A program made the translations under genes and the position numbers. Below, piece after piece: positions 39,712 through 49,058 of a stretch of DNA of 64,000 nucleotides. The notes under the pieces are model-generated. The model worked only from the letters and a program-made list of their open reading frames with translations. It was not told where the DNA came from and searched no databases. Source of the stretch: Photorhabdus asymbiotica (GTDB lineage Bacteria > Pseudomonadota > Gammaproteobacteria > Enterobacterales > Enterobacteriaceae). Positions within the stretch are counted from its first letter, which is position 1. Every line of letters starts with the position of its first letter. The stretch is from positions 558,001-622,000 of the forward strand of contig NZ_RBLJ01000001.1 of NCBI RefSeq assembly GCF_003634575.1, read 5' to 3'.

Positions 39712-40374
39712 TTAAGATTCAATATTATTCTCCAGTGAACAGTAATCAATGATTTTAACCTTTTTATTCTTTGATATAATTATCCCTTTTTCATTTAAGC
39801 TCTTAATAGCTCGATTTAATTGCCTAACTGAAACACCTAAAACAGATGCTAAATTTTCTCTTTTTTCTAATGAAAATAAAGATCCATTTTTTTTCGAATT
39901 ATAGTAAAGAAATCTCTTTAATTTTTCTTCAACATTAAGAAACACCCCAGTTTGAAATAAAGAAGACTCAAAAAGTTTATTACTGAGTTGGTTACATACA
40001 AACTCAAGAAAACAAGGATCATTTAATCCAAAAATTTTCACTGCTGCCAATGGAATTGACAAAAGCACTGAATGTTCTTGAGCAGAGATAGTATTAATGA
40101 AGCTATTTTTTCGGGCATGAAAAAGCTCTAAATCTCCTACAAGAAAAAGGGGAGTGGCAAATGTAAAAACAAAGAATTTTCCATCAACATTACAAAATTC
40201 AACCTTTAATTTACCATCAACCAGAATATATAGATGAGTGAACTTTGACGACTGGTACGTAAGATAAGCATTTTTTTCAATTTCCACAATATCTAATTCT
40301 TTAATAAGTTCTGGTAAAAAAATACTATTAAGGTGATACTTGCTAATATAATTTTTCACTTTATCCCGACACAT
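39712..40374 (-). CDS. Crp/Fnr-family transcriptional regulator (YeiL-like)
   Basis: A 220-residue regulator. Residues ~20-130 form a cyclic-nucleotide-type beta-roll (THLYILVDGKLKVEF, PLFLVGDLELF) and ~150-205 a winged helix-turn-helix (ENLASVLGVSVRQLNRAIK). E. coli YeiL has the same layout and also neighbours nucleoside hydrolase rihB. It probably controls the nucleoside genes to its right. No Fe-S cysteine cluster of the FNR type is seen. The base composition is notably AT-rich compared with ppx. Confidence 0.85.
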   Translation of the reverse strand: MCRDKVKNYISKYHLNSIFLPELIKELDIVEIEKNAYLTYQSSKFTHLYILVDGKLKVEFCNVDGKFFVFTFATPLFLVGDLELFHARKNSFINTISAQEHSVLLSIPLAAVKIFGLNDPCFLEFVCNQLSNKLFESSLFQTGVFLNVEEKLKRFLYYNSKKNGSLFSLEKRENLASVLGVSVRQLNRAIKSLNEKGIIISKNKKVKIIDYCSLENNIES

Positions 40375-40641
40375 ACTTATTCCCGCCCCTTTTAAACCAC
40401 CCCATGACTGAGTATAGTCTACTATTCACGGTATCTCATTCTTTTCTCAATTTCACTGTAACGCCATTTTCTAGAAATTGATAATGTTTTTTGATAAAAC
40501 TTGCCATATTCAACAGAAAATAAACAGAATTTAATTTTTCATTACTACAATCTAATTATCTCTCTTTCTAATTTATTTTTAAGCTCTTTACTACAAAAAG
40601 ATGAGTGTAATGTATTCAAATTTACTTCAATAAAATCACTA

Positions 40642-40764
40642 TACCCTTCATCCTTCAAGTTGCTGCTTTGTTGGCTGCTTTCACTCACCCCTGTCACATA
40701 GTTATCTATGTTCCTGGGGATTCGTTCACTTGCCGTCGCGCTGCAACTCGAAATCTATTGGGTA
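40642..40764 (-). repeat. ERIC/IRU element, type A, inside adenosine deaminase gene
   Basis: A 123 bp element with TA duplicated at its borders, splitting the gene between FDWQY and SDFIEV. Central stem reads CCCCTG with CCTGGGG. Confidence 0.95.
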
Positions 40765-41042
40765 TATACTGCCAATCAAAATATCGATTAATCTTCAAAT
40801 ATTCTTCACATAAAGTTATATTTGCAACTGTTCTGGTATCCGTATTAATCCCAATATTTACACCAATCCGTTTTAACAAATTAACTGGATGGCTTTCATA
40901 GACATCATAAACATCGCAAACAATATTACATGTAGGGCATATTTCTAGATGTATATTCCTTTCTATAATAAGATCAATAACATCTTGATCTTCAATGCTT
41001 CTTACACCATGACCTATACGAGAAACATTTAATTTATTAATA

Positions 41043-41165
41043 TACCTGTCATCTTTCAAGTTGCCTCTTTGTTGGCTGCACTCACTCACCCCGGTCACAG
41101 AGTTCTCTATGCTCCCGGGGATTCGCTCCCTGGCCGTCGCGATGCATCTTGAAATCCATAGGGTA
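41043..41165 (-). repeat. ERIC/IRU element, type B, inside adenosine deaminase gene
   Basis: A 123 bp element with a TA duplication, splitting the gene between SET and INKLNV. Its ends read TACCTG and AGGGTA. Confidence 0.95.
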
Positions 41166-41794
41166 TAGTCTCACTCACACTTTCAGCCCCCTTAGCTTCT
41201 CCCGCGTGGGCAATAACATTACCACCATTTTCCAATACTATTCTAAATGCATTCAAATGAGCATTGAGTGGATATTTTGCCTCATCGGCAGCAAGATCGA
41301 GAGCAACAACACCATAATTACAGTATTCATTAACAAGATATGCTGTTCTCAAACTTTGATCCTCTGAAAAATGCCGCAATGTACATAATATTAAACTTGC
41401 TTCTATACCATATTTAACCGAAGTATTTCTCATTGCCTCGATAACAGTTTCGACAATATCGCGGTCACTTAATCCCAAACGAAGATGAAATAAAGGAGCA
41501 AATCTAATTTCAACATAGACTACATTATCTTTTTTTAATTGTATAAAAAGATCTTCGACAGCATCAGCTATTACGTCCTTTTTTTGCAGTAAATCTAATG
41601 AAGGACTGATCTTACCCAAAAAATCGCCTAAATCACGACATTTTTCAGGGGCTATATACTTTTTACAAAATGCCCACGGTGTAATATCAGGAACAAGTTT
41701 TTTAATAAAATGATAACTCAACCCAGAATCAAGGTGCGTATGTAACTCTACTTTTTTCAGTAAATCAGGATTAAAACTCATCTTTTATCTTCTA

Positions 41795-41917
41795 TACCCG
41801 TTATCTTTCAAGTTGCCTCTTTGTTGGCCGCACTCACTCACCCCAGTCACAGAGTTATCTATGCTCCCAGGGATTCGCTCCCTTGCCGTCGCGAAGCATC
41901 TTAAAATCCATAGGGTA
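41795..41917 (-). repeat. ERIC/IRU element, type B
   Basis: A 123 bp element in the 149-base gap between the nucleoside hydrolase and the broken deaminase gene. It would be transcribed if the two form an operon, and could fold in the mRNA. Confidence 0.95.
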
Positions 41918-41930
41918 TATATCATTAAAA

Positions 41931-42860
41931 TTATGATAACAATGTAAATAATTTATTCTTAAATACACTATCCTTGATTCTAGTCACCAAAGTCATATTA
42001 TGAGGATTATTGAGAAGACCGGTTGAGTCAATAACTAAATGCCCATATGAACGCGCACTTTGATATTCAACATAACCATACACCTCTAATTTATCCTCTA
42101 TCATTTCATTGGGATATAAAGCAACAGCCATAGTTATAGGGTCAGGCAAATCAAACCCTTTTCTATTAGTTCTTCCCGCATTGAATTCAATCAATGTCTT
42201 ATTACATCTCACTGCAAACCGACCAAGATCACTTAAAGAATTTAATTTATCCATATCAACTTCATTAATAAAAGCGTTTTCCATACCTAACTCCCACCCA
42301 CAGAATATAAGAGGCAGTCCAGAATTTAATACTATATGTGCGGCTTCAGCATCTACATAAATATTAAATTCAGCTAACGGTGTAATATTCCCAGATTTCA
42401 ATCCGGCCCCGCCCATAATATAAATCACTTTGACAAATTTATGCAAATCTGGCTCTTTTAAGACTGCCATTGCGATATTCGTCAATGGTCCCAATGTGAT
42501 TATTTCTATCTCACCAGGAAATTTTTTCACGATATCAATAATTGCATCTACCGCATGTTTGTTTTCCGCTATTAACGGAGATTCTGGTAGATTCATATCA
42601 CCCATGCCATCATTTCCATGAATGTGATATGAAGTATGGTGCTCTTTAAATAATGGTTTACTCATTCCTTCATATACCGGTGGAATATACGTCCCCGCTT
42701 TTTCGATACTGACTAACGCATTTTTCTTACACTGAGCGACAGTACAATTACCTGCGACAATCGTGATACCCTCAATAAAAACTGAAGGCTCCCGTAACGC
42801 CATCAACAATGCGATTGCATCATCGGAAGCCGTATCTGTATCAATAATTACATGTCTCAT
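41931..42860 (-). CDS. Inosine/uridine-preferring nucleoside hydrolase
   Basis: A 309-residue enzyme that splits ribonucleosides to base and ribose. IIDTDTASDDAIALLMAL gives the calcium-binding Asp cluster at the N-terminus (DTDxxxDDAxAL). ITLGPLTNIAMAV and IMGGAG are family motifs, and the conserved DPITMAVAL segment contributes the last Asp. It is of the RihA/RihB/RihC group; which substrate is preferred cannot be read here. It is the first gene of the leftward unit and has a CRP site upstream. Confidence 0.94.
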   Translation of the reverse strand: MRHVIIDTDTASDDAIALLMALREPSVFIEGITIVAGNCTVAQCKKNALVSIEKAGTYIPPVYEGMSKPLFKEHHTSYHIHGNDGMGDMNLPESPLIAENKHAVDAIIDIVKKFPGEIEIITLGPLTNIAMAVLKEPDLHKFVKVIYIMGGAGLKSGNITPLAEFNIYVDAEAAHIVLNSGLPLIFCGWELGMENAFINEVDMDKLNSLSDLGRFAVRCNKTLIEFNAGRTNRKGFDLPDPITMAVALYPNEMIEDKLEVYGYVEYQSARSYGHLVIDSTGLLNNPHNMTLVTRIKDSVFKNKLFTLLS

Positions 42861-42974
42861 CGCACCTCCTCTTTATAACGTCCCTTACATTAGGTTATAA
42901 GTTCCTCTAAAAAAAAGTCATATGACCTTTTTCTAGAATAAAGAAACAAGACGCACAGAGATATATAGCGAATA

Positions 42975-42990
42975 TGTGATCTATTTCACA
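42975..42990. promoter_or_regulatory. CRP-binding site upstream of nucleoside hydrolase
   Basis: TGTGA, TCTATT, TCACA matches both halves of the CRP consensus with N6 spacing. It is about 115 bases before the hydrolase start on the minus strand, so CRP activation of this catabolic unit is expected. Confidence 0.75.
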
Positions 42991-43040
42991 GCGCATTATC
43001 AATAGATAATTTGACGGGATACAATCCTAATAGCCCTATA

Positions 43041-43163
43041 TACCCTTCACCTTTCAAGTTGCTGCTTTGTTGGCTACTTTCACTCACCCCGGTCACAGAG
43101 TTATCTATGCTCCCGGGGATTCGCTCCCTTGCCGTCGCGATGCATCTTGAAATCTATTAGGTA
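43041..43163 (-). repeat. ERIC/IRU element, A/B chimera
   Basis: The left half has type A arms (GTTGCTGCTTTGTTGG, TTTCACTC) while the right half is type B (CCGGGGATTCGCTCCC, GTCGCGATGCATCTTG). The insertion sequence begins two bases after its right end. Confidence 0.93.
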
Positions 43164-43165
43164 TA

Positions 43166-44262
43166 TACCCGCTTAACTTGAAGATGCAGGATTCAGAATC
43201 TGAAAATTGTCATTAATACGGCGTGACAGACTCCCGGCAAGTTCCGGTAATATTTCCGTAAAAAAGTGATGTATTGCCTGCCTGAACAAGGCCGCCGAGG
43301 CGAAGTAACGATTATTTCTGACTTGTTCATTCATCACTTTCCACAGCCTTTCTATCGGGTTCAGATTTGGGCTGTAGGGCGGTAAGTAATGAAGTTCAAT
43401 ATTCATCACATAAGCCCAGTCTTTCACCAACTCACTCCGGTGATAACCGGCTCCGTCAAGGATAATATGAACCTTCTGACTGACCGGATAGGTTTCACGC
43501 AGGGCAATGAAGAATTCTGCGATGTGATAACTGTCGATACGATCATATTCGTGTACGACTGTTTTGCTGATATCGGCCAGATTCAGGGCTCCCATCAGGT
43601 TCAGACGGGTACGGCTTCCCGTGGTTTTCACTACGGTTTTCTGGCCTTTACGCATCCAGCCATAAGCCAGTTTCGTCCCCTGAGTGGGATGGACGCCATC
43701 AATGAACAGGATGGGCTCATTGTCTCCGGCTTCCTGCTTGAGTTTCCCGTAGGTTTCTATAAAGGCCCGCTGCTGTTCCGCGTTGAACTTGTGTGGCACG
43801 CCGGTCGGTTTTTTATAACTAAATCCATTGTGGTGCAGCCATTTATTCATGCCGGGAACGGTGTAACTGATATTCCACGCTTCTTTGACAAGGTGGATAA
43901 CCGCCTGTGTGGTGGGCAGAAGATTCGCGGTCAGATAAGCGATAAGTTCCTTCGTCTGTGTTTCGCTGAGGTGGCTCTGAGAGCCGCCATTGTCGGGCTT
44001 GAGTTTGCGGTGATTAAGGTAATCGCTGATATGACGATTAACGGTCATTTCATGCAGGCGCAGGGCCTGAGCGATCATGACAGAGCTCCAGCCCTCAGAG
44101 GCCAGCAGGACCGCTTTGATACGATCACACTCCCGCTTATCACGGCAGGTGTGATGAAGGTGTTCAAGTTCGGCTTTTTGTTCGTCGGTAATGAATATTT
44201 TCATGACGGATACCCTGAACCTCATTTGGGCGAAAATCAAGCAGTTTCAATGAGCACGGGTA
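43166..44262 (-). mobile_element. IS630-family insertion sequence
   Basis: About 1.1 kb bounded by TA on both sides, the usual IS630/Tc1 target. The ends are imperfect inverted repeats: left CCCGCTTAACTTGAAGATGC, right (reverse complement) CCCGTGCTCATTGAAACTGC. It contains one intact transposase gene and lies directly beside an ERIC whose end is also TA-rich. Confidence 0.88.
43173..44204 (-). CDS. IS630-family transposase
   Basis: A 343-residue transposase; I chose the ATG at 44204 (MKIFITDEQKAELEHL) over an in-frame upstream start at 44240. An N-terminal helix-turn-helix (SVMIAQALRLHEMTVNRHI) is followed by the DDE domain: LFIDGVHPTQG (first Asp), IILDGAGYHRS (second Asp) and SPNLNPIERLW (Glu). 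No frameshift is visible, so it may be active. The ORF on the other strand over the same region is a shadow. Confidence 0.93.
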   Translation of the reverse strand: MKIFITDEQKAELEHLHHTCRDKRECDRIKAVLLASEGWSSVMIAQALRLHEMTVNRHISDYLNHRKLKPDNGGSQSHLSETQTKELIAYLTANLLPTTQAVIHLVKEAWNISYTVPGMNKWLHHNGFSYKKPTGVPHKFNAEQQRAFIETYGKLKQEAGDNEPILFIDGVHPTQGTKLAYGWMRKGQKTVVKTTGSRTRLNLMGALNLADISKTVVHEYDRIDSYHIAEFFIALRETYPVSQKVHIILDGAGYHRSELVKDWAYVMNIELHYLPPYSPNLNPIERLWKVMNEQVRNNRYFASAALFRQAIHHFFTEILPELAGSLSRRINDNFQILNPASSS

Positions 44263-44679
44263 TATACATAAAATAATGAAAAAAATTATTAACATAAACA
44301 ATTAAAGTTTTTCATTAAATTTATCTCTCTCAAACCATACTGAAGCATCATCTAAAAATGATGTCTATTTCCATCCTTTCTACTTTATCTGTGTTTTATA
44401 ATTGACCTGAATCTTTATAAAAAAATAAATATATGCTCTAATCATTGCGAAAAAATTAAAGCGACAAAATATCATTTACATAATTTTTGGAGCCGTCTCG
44501 AAAAAAATGACAAAAAACGCCTTAATTTACCTTAAAAAGCGTTTCCTTGACATATTTTCCACATTTCCTCCATTTTTTAGTCTATCCTCACTAGCTAAAC
44601 TAATAACATACGATTAAATCGATAATACAACCGTACATAAATCAAGTCATACCTTGAGCTTTGAGAGAATGCCGAAGAA
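44263..44679. other. Upstream region of mdtABC
   Basis: About 417 AT-rich bases between the insertion sequence and mdtA with no supportable gene. It holds the promoter and a candidate BaeR site at 44563. Confidence 0.6.
44563..44580 (+). promoter_or_regulatory. Candidate BaeR box upstream of mdtA
   Basis: ATTTCCTCCATTTTTTAG resembles the E. coli BaeR motif (TTTTTCTCCATDATTGGC) in its TCTCCAT-like core; the second half matches poorly. It is about 100 bases before mdtA. Because baeSR lie in the same operon, positive autoregulation is expected. Confidence 0.4.
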
Positions 44680-45912
44680 ATGAATAAAAATAATAAACAC
44701 CGCCTTTTCCGTGCAATATTAGCCACATTAGCTACCATTACGATAGCTACAGCTATATTTGTCTGGCACCAATTTAAAACATCTTCTGCCCCTCAAACGA
44801 AAAATGCACAATCCAGTGTATCTGGACAATCCTCTGTCTCAAGGCACCCTCCTTTACCTCCCGTTCAGGCTGCCACTGCCCAAAAACAGACTGTACCCCG
44901 TTTTCTAACCGGACTTGGCACCATTCAAGCTGCAAAGACAGTCACCGTGACCAGCCGGGTAGAAGGTCAGCTTATGGCGCTACACTTTCAAGAAGGGCAA
45001 CAAATTAAACAAGGTGATTTACTGGCAGAAATTGATCCACGTCCTTTTCAGGTTCAATTAGCACAAGCTGAAGGCCAACTTGCCAAAGATCAAGCCACAC
45101 TGGTTAATGCTCATCAGGATCTAAAGCGCTATCAGAAGCTGGCAAACACCAAACTTATTTCCCAGCAAGACATGGATAATCAGCAGGCACTTGTTCGCCA
45201 ATATGAAGCTAGCCTAAAAGTTGATCAAGCCGTCATTGATAATGCAAAACTTCAACTCACTTACAGCCGTATCACTGCACCAATTTCTGGTCGAGTGGGC
45301 CTGAAACAGATCGATGTGGGAAATTTTATCTCCAGTGGTAACAATTCCCCTATTGTAGTTATTACACAAACTGATCCCGTCGATGCGCTCTTTTCACTGC
45401 CTGAAAACGATATCAATGCGGTTTTGCAGGCTCAAAAAAGGAATCATGACGTTGCTGTCAGCGCATGGGATCGCAGTAACCAACAACAACTTGCCGAGGG
45501 AAAATTGTTAAGTATCGATAATCAAATCGATACCGCTACCGGCACGATTAAACTCAAGGCCCGTTTTTCCAATCAGGATGAAATTCTATTCCCAAATCAG
45601 TTCGTTAATATTCGTATCAAAGTCGATACATTGGAAAACGCAGTCGTGATCCCAAGCGCCGCGCTGCAAATGGGTCATGAAGGGAATTTTGTTTGGATAC
45701 TGGATGAAAATAACAAAGTTAGTAAACACTTGGTTACGGTCAAATTACAGGATGCCCAACGCGTTGTTATCAGCACTGGCCTAACAGAAGGTGACAAAGT
45801 GGTTACTGATGGTATCGACCGACTGACAGACGGCGATCAGGTAGATATCGTTACTCCGATGGTAAATAAAACTAAAATCCAACCACATAATAGCAAGGCG
45901 GAGAATTCCTGA
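44680..45912 (+). CDS. mdtA: RND efflux periplasmic adaptor MdtA
   Basis: The membrane fusion protein of the MdtABC-TolC pump. The 410-residue protein has an N-terminal signal/anchor ([17 protein letters not shown]), the lipoyl half-motif [20 protein letters not shown], an alpha-helical hairpin (~120-190) and the second half [20 protein letters not shown]. Its stop overlaps the mdtB start. The pump exports novobiocin, bile salts and other toxic compounds in E. coli. Confidence 0.97.
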   Translation: MNKNNKHRLFRAILATLATITIATAIFVWHQFKTSSAPQTKNAQSSVSGQSSVSRHPPLPPVQAATAQKQTVPRFLTGLGTIQAAKTVTVTSRVEGQLMALHFQEGQQIKQGDLLAEIDPRPFQVQLAQAEGQLAKDQATLVNAHQDLKRYQKLANTKLISQQDMDNQQALVRQYEASLKVDQAVIDNAKLQLTYSRITAPISGRVGLKQIDVGNFISSGNNSPIVVITQTDPVDALFSLPENDINAVLQAQKRNHDVAVSAWDRSNQQQLAEGKLLSIDNQIDTATGTIKLKARFSNQDEILFPNQFVNIRIKVDTLENAVVIPSAALQMGHEGNFVWILDENNKVSKHLVTVKLQDAQRVVISTGLTEGDKVVTDGIDRLTDGDQVDIVTPMVNKTKIQPHNSKAENS

Positions 45913-48900
45913 TGCAGGTGAGCGCCCAGATCCCAGGAGGCGGGCCATCTCGCCAGTTTATCCTGCGTCCTGTCGCGACCACGTTGTTTATGGTAGCGAT
46001 CTTACTGGCAGGAATTATCGGCTATCGCATGTTGCCCGTGTCCGCTTTACCGGCAGTGGACTATCCCACAATTCAGGTAGTCACATTCTACCCTGGCGCA
46101 AGTCCGGATGTGATGACCTCTGCGGTAACAGCGCCATTAGAACGTCAACTTGGGCAGATGTCCGGTCTTAAACAAATGGCCTCCCAAAGCTCCGGCGGCG
46201 CTTCGGTTATCACATTACAATTTCAACTAACATTGCCATTGGATGTAGCTGAACAGGAAGTACAGGCTGCCATTAACGCTGCCAGCAATTTATTACCCAA
46301 TGACTTGCCCTATCCTCCTATTTACAACAAAGTTAACCCCGCTGATCCCCCCATTTTGACACTGGCAGTAACCTCCGATGCCATGCCGATGACTCAGATT
46401 CAAGATATGGTGGAAACCCGTGTTGCACAGAAAATTTCACAGGTAAATGGTGTTGGGTTGGTGACACTTGCCGGCGGTCAACGCCCAGCAGTTAGAGTGA
46501 AACTGAATGCTCAAGCTGTCGCTGCTCAGGGATTAGATAGCGAAACTATCCGTACCGCCATCAACAGCGCCAATGTTAACTCAGCCAAAGGCAGTCTTGA
46601 CGGACCAACCCGTTCTGTCACGCTTTCAGCCAATGATCAGATGAAATCCGTTGATGATTATCGCAAACTGATCATTGCCTATAAAAATGGTGCACCAGTA
46701 CGATTACAAGATGTAGCAACTATTGAACAAGGAGCCGAAAATAGCAAACTAGGCGCATGGGCAAATGGTAAACAGGCCATTGTGATTAATGTTCAGCGCC
46801 AGCCGGGGGTCAACGTCATTGAAACCACAGATAACATTCGTCAAATGTTACCGGAACTCATTAGCAGTTTGCCAAAATCTGTCGATATAAAAATCCTGAC
46901 TGACCGCACAACGACGATTCGAGCCTCAGTAAAAGATGTTCAGTTTGAGCTACTACTGGCAGTTGTGCTGGTTGTTATGGTGATTTATCTGTTTTTACGT
47001 AGCGGCATCGCAACCCTTATTCCAAGTATTGCAGTTCCCCTTTCGCTGGTCGGTACATTCGCAATAATGTATTTCTGCGGCTTTTCCATTAATAACCTGA
47101 CACTTATGGCTCTCACCATTGCCACTGGATTTGTGGTGGATGACGCAATTGTGGTGATCGAAAATATCTCCCGCTATATAGAACAAGGCGAGAAACCGAT
47201 GGCCGCAGCATTGAAAGGTGCAGGTGAAATCGGTTTTACCATTATCTCCCTAACTTTCTCTTTGATCGCCGTGTTGATCCCGTTATTTTTCATGGGCGAC
47301 ATCGTTGGCCGTCTTTTCCGTGAGTTTGCCATTACTCTAGCCATTGCAATTCTGATTTCTGCCGTTGTCTCGCTGACATTAACCCCCATGATGTGTGCCA
47401 GAATGCTCAAATCAGAATCACAGGTAAAGCACAACCGCTTTGAACAGGCTAGTGAACACTTTTTCAAACGGATAATTGCTGGTTATACCGTATGGCTGAA
47501 AAAAGCACTAAACCACCCGCTGATCACACTTGGTATCGCCCTAAGCACGCTGGCGTTAACAGCCCTGCTCTATATCATTATTCCAAAAGGTTTCTTCCCA
47601 TTACAAGATAACGGACTGATTCAGGGAACATTGGAAGCACCGCAATCAATATCTTTCTCTGCAATGGCAGATAAACAGCGACAAGTTTCGTCCTTATTAT
47701 TACAAGATCCAGCAGTAGAAAATGTCACTACATTTGTCGGCGTTGACGGTAGTAACCCAACGCTAAATAATGGTCGGCTACAAATTACGCTGAAACCAAT
47801 CAACCAACGTAACGACAGAATCGCTGAAATTATCCCGCGTTTACAGGGAAAAATGGCTTCCATACCAGACGTAAAGCTCTACCTACAACCGATGCAAGAT
47901 TTGACAATTGATACTCAGGTTACACGTAACCAATATCAATTCACATTGCAAGCCACTTCCCTGGATGAATTGAGTATATGGGTACCGAAATTATTGGCTG
48001 AACTGAAACAGCGATCAGAACTGGTTGATATCAGCAGTGACTGGCAAGCGCGAGGGCTGATCGCTTATATCAAAGTGGACAGAGACATTGCTAGTCGGTT
48101 AGGTATCTCAATGGCTGCTATAGATAATGCCCTTTACAATGCGTTCGGCCAACGCCTGATTTCAACCATTTATACTCAGGCAAATCAGTATCGAGTTGTG
48201 CTAGAACATGATATGAAATCGACTCCGGGACTCGCGGCATTTGATAACATTCGTCTCAACGGAACTGATGGCAATATCGTACCACTCAGTACTATCGCTA
48301 CTGTTGAACAAAGATTTGGCCCGTTAGCAATTAACCATCTGGCCCAATTCCCTGCAACAACATTTTCTTTCAATGTTTCGGGAAATGCTTCTCTTGAACA
48401 GTCAGTCAATGCTGTTCGCAATGCAGCACAACTCATTGAAATGCCAAAAGATATGACGATTAAATTTCAGGGAACAACACTGGCATTTGAAAGCGCACTC
48501 GGAAATACATTGTGGCTAATCGCTGCCGCTGTTACCGCCATGTATATCGTGTTGGGAATACTATACGAAAGCTTTATTCATCCGGTAACGATTCTCTCCA
48601 CACTGCCAACAGCTGGAGTTGGTGCACTGCTGGCACTGATGATGACAGGTCAAGAACTGGATGTGATTGCGATCATCGGCATTATCCTACTGATAGGTAT
48701 TGTGAAGAAAAACGCTATCATGATGATCGACTTTGCTCTAGCCGCAGAACGCGAACAGGGGTTACCCCCTTATGAAGCAATTTATCAGGCTTGTTTATTA
48801 CGTTTCCGTCCGATTTTGATGACCACAATGGCCGCATTGTTCGGTGCTTTACCATTGATGCTCAGTGCCGGTGTAGGTGCCGAATTACGCCGTCCATTGG

Positions 48901-49058
48901 GAATTTGTATGGTTGGTGGACTGATTATGAGTCAGATCCTGACGCTGTTTACAACTCCGGTTGTCTATTTACTGTTTGACAAACTGGCACGTTATCGCCG
49001 TAATCGCAAACCCGGCGAACTGGATAATTCATCTATTAATAATCAGGAGCTACGGTGA
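45912..49058 (+). CDS. mdtB: RND efflux transporter subunit MdtB
   Basis: A 1048-residue RND pump with the twelve-helix layout and two large periplasmic loops. [15 protein letters not shown] in helix 4 carries the proton-relay Asp pair. The start contains [20 protein letters not shown]. MdtB and MdtC form a heterotrimer (2:1), unlike the AcrB homotrimer. The end overlaps mdtC by four bases. Confidence 0.97.
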   Translation: MQVSAQIPGGGPSRQFILRPVATTLFMVAILLAGIIGYRMLPVSALPAVDYPTIQVVTFYPGASPDVMTSAVTAPLERQLGQMSGLKQMASQSSGGASVITLQFQLTLPLDVAEQEVQAAINAASNLLPNDLPYPPIYNKVNPADPPILTLAVTSDAMPMTQIQDMVETRVAQKISQVNGVGLVTLAGGQRPAVRVKLNAQAVAAQGLDSETIRTAINSANVNSAKGSLDGPTRSVTLSANDQMKSVDDYRKLIIAYKNGAPVRLQDVATIEQGAENSKLGAWANGKQAIVINVQRQPGVNVIETTDNIRQMLPELISSLPKSVDIKILTDRTTTIRASVKDVQFELLLAVVLVVMVIYLFLRSGIATLIPSIAVPLSLVGTFAIMYFCGFSINNLTLMALTIATGFVVDDAIVVIENISRYIEQGEKPMAAALKGAGEIGFTIISLTFSLIAVLIPLFFMGDIVGRLFREFAITLAIAILISAVVSLTLTPMMCARMLKSESQVKHNRFEQASEHFFKRIIAGYTVWLKKALNHPLITLGIALSTLALTALLYIIIPKGFFPLQDNGLIQGTLEAPQSISFSAMADKQRQVSSLLLQDPAVENVTTFVGVDGSNPTLNNGRLQITLKPINQRNDRIAEIIPRLQGKMASIPDVKLYLQPMQDLTIDTQVTRNQYQFTLQATSLDELSIWVPKLLAELKQRSELVDISSDWQARGLIAYIKVDRDIASRLGISMAAIDNALYNAFGQRLISTIYTQANQYRVVLEHDMKSTPGLAAFDNIRLNGTDGNIVPLSTIATVEQRFGPLAINHLAQFPATTFSFNVSGNASLEQSVNAVRNAAQLIEMPKDMTIKFQGTTLAFESALGNTLWLIAAAVTAMYIVLGILYESFIHPVTILSTLPTAGVGALLALMMTGQELDVIAIIGIILLIGIVKKNAIMMIDFALAAEREQGLPPYEAIYQACLLRFRPILMTTMAALFGALPLMLSAGVGAELRRPLGICMVGGLIMSQILTLFTTPVVYLLFDKLARYRRNRKPGELDNSSINNQELR

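Larger units (their letters stand above)
40545..41781 (-). pseudogene. Adenosine deaminase-family gene broken by two ERIC elements
   Basis: Three pieces read leftward. The first (41781 to 41166) starts MSFNPDLLKKVELHTHLDSG, where HTHLD is the metal site, and has VIAHAGEA. The second (41042 to 40765) reads VSRIGHGVRSIED, ICPTCN and INTDTRTV (catalytic Asp). The third (40641 to 40545) reads VNLNTLHSSFCSKEL and ends at TAG 40545. Removing the ERICs at 41043 and 40642 plus one TA each joins the pieces in frame (SETINKLNV and FDWQYSDFIEV). All catalytic motifs remain. As it stands the gene cannot make full-length protein. It lies between the regulator and nucleoside hydrolase, consistent with nucleoside salvage. 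Confidence 0.9.

Noticed and set aside
40706-41098. 130-residue ORF read as a separate adenosine deaminase
   Set aside because: Its ends are ERIC sequence; it is the middle piece of a single disrupted gene.
43389-44276. 295-codon open frame on the plus strand across the insertion sequence
   Set aside because: It is the antisense shadow of the IS630 transposase, which has clear DDE motifs.
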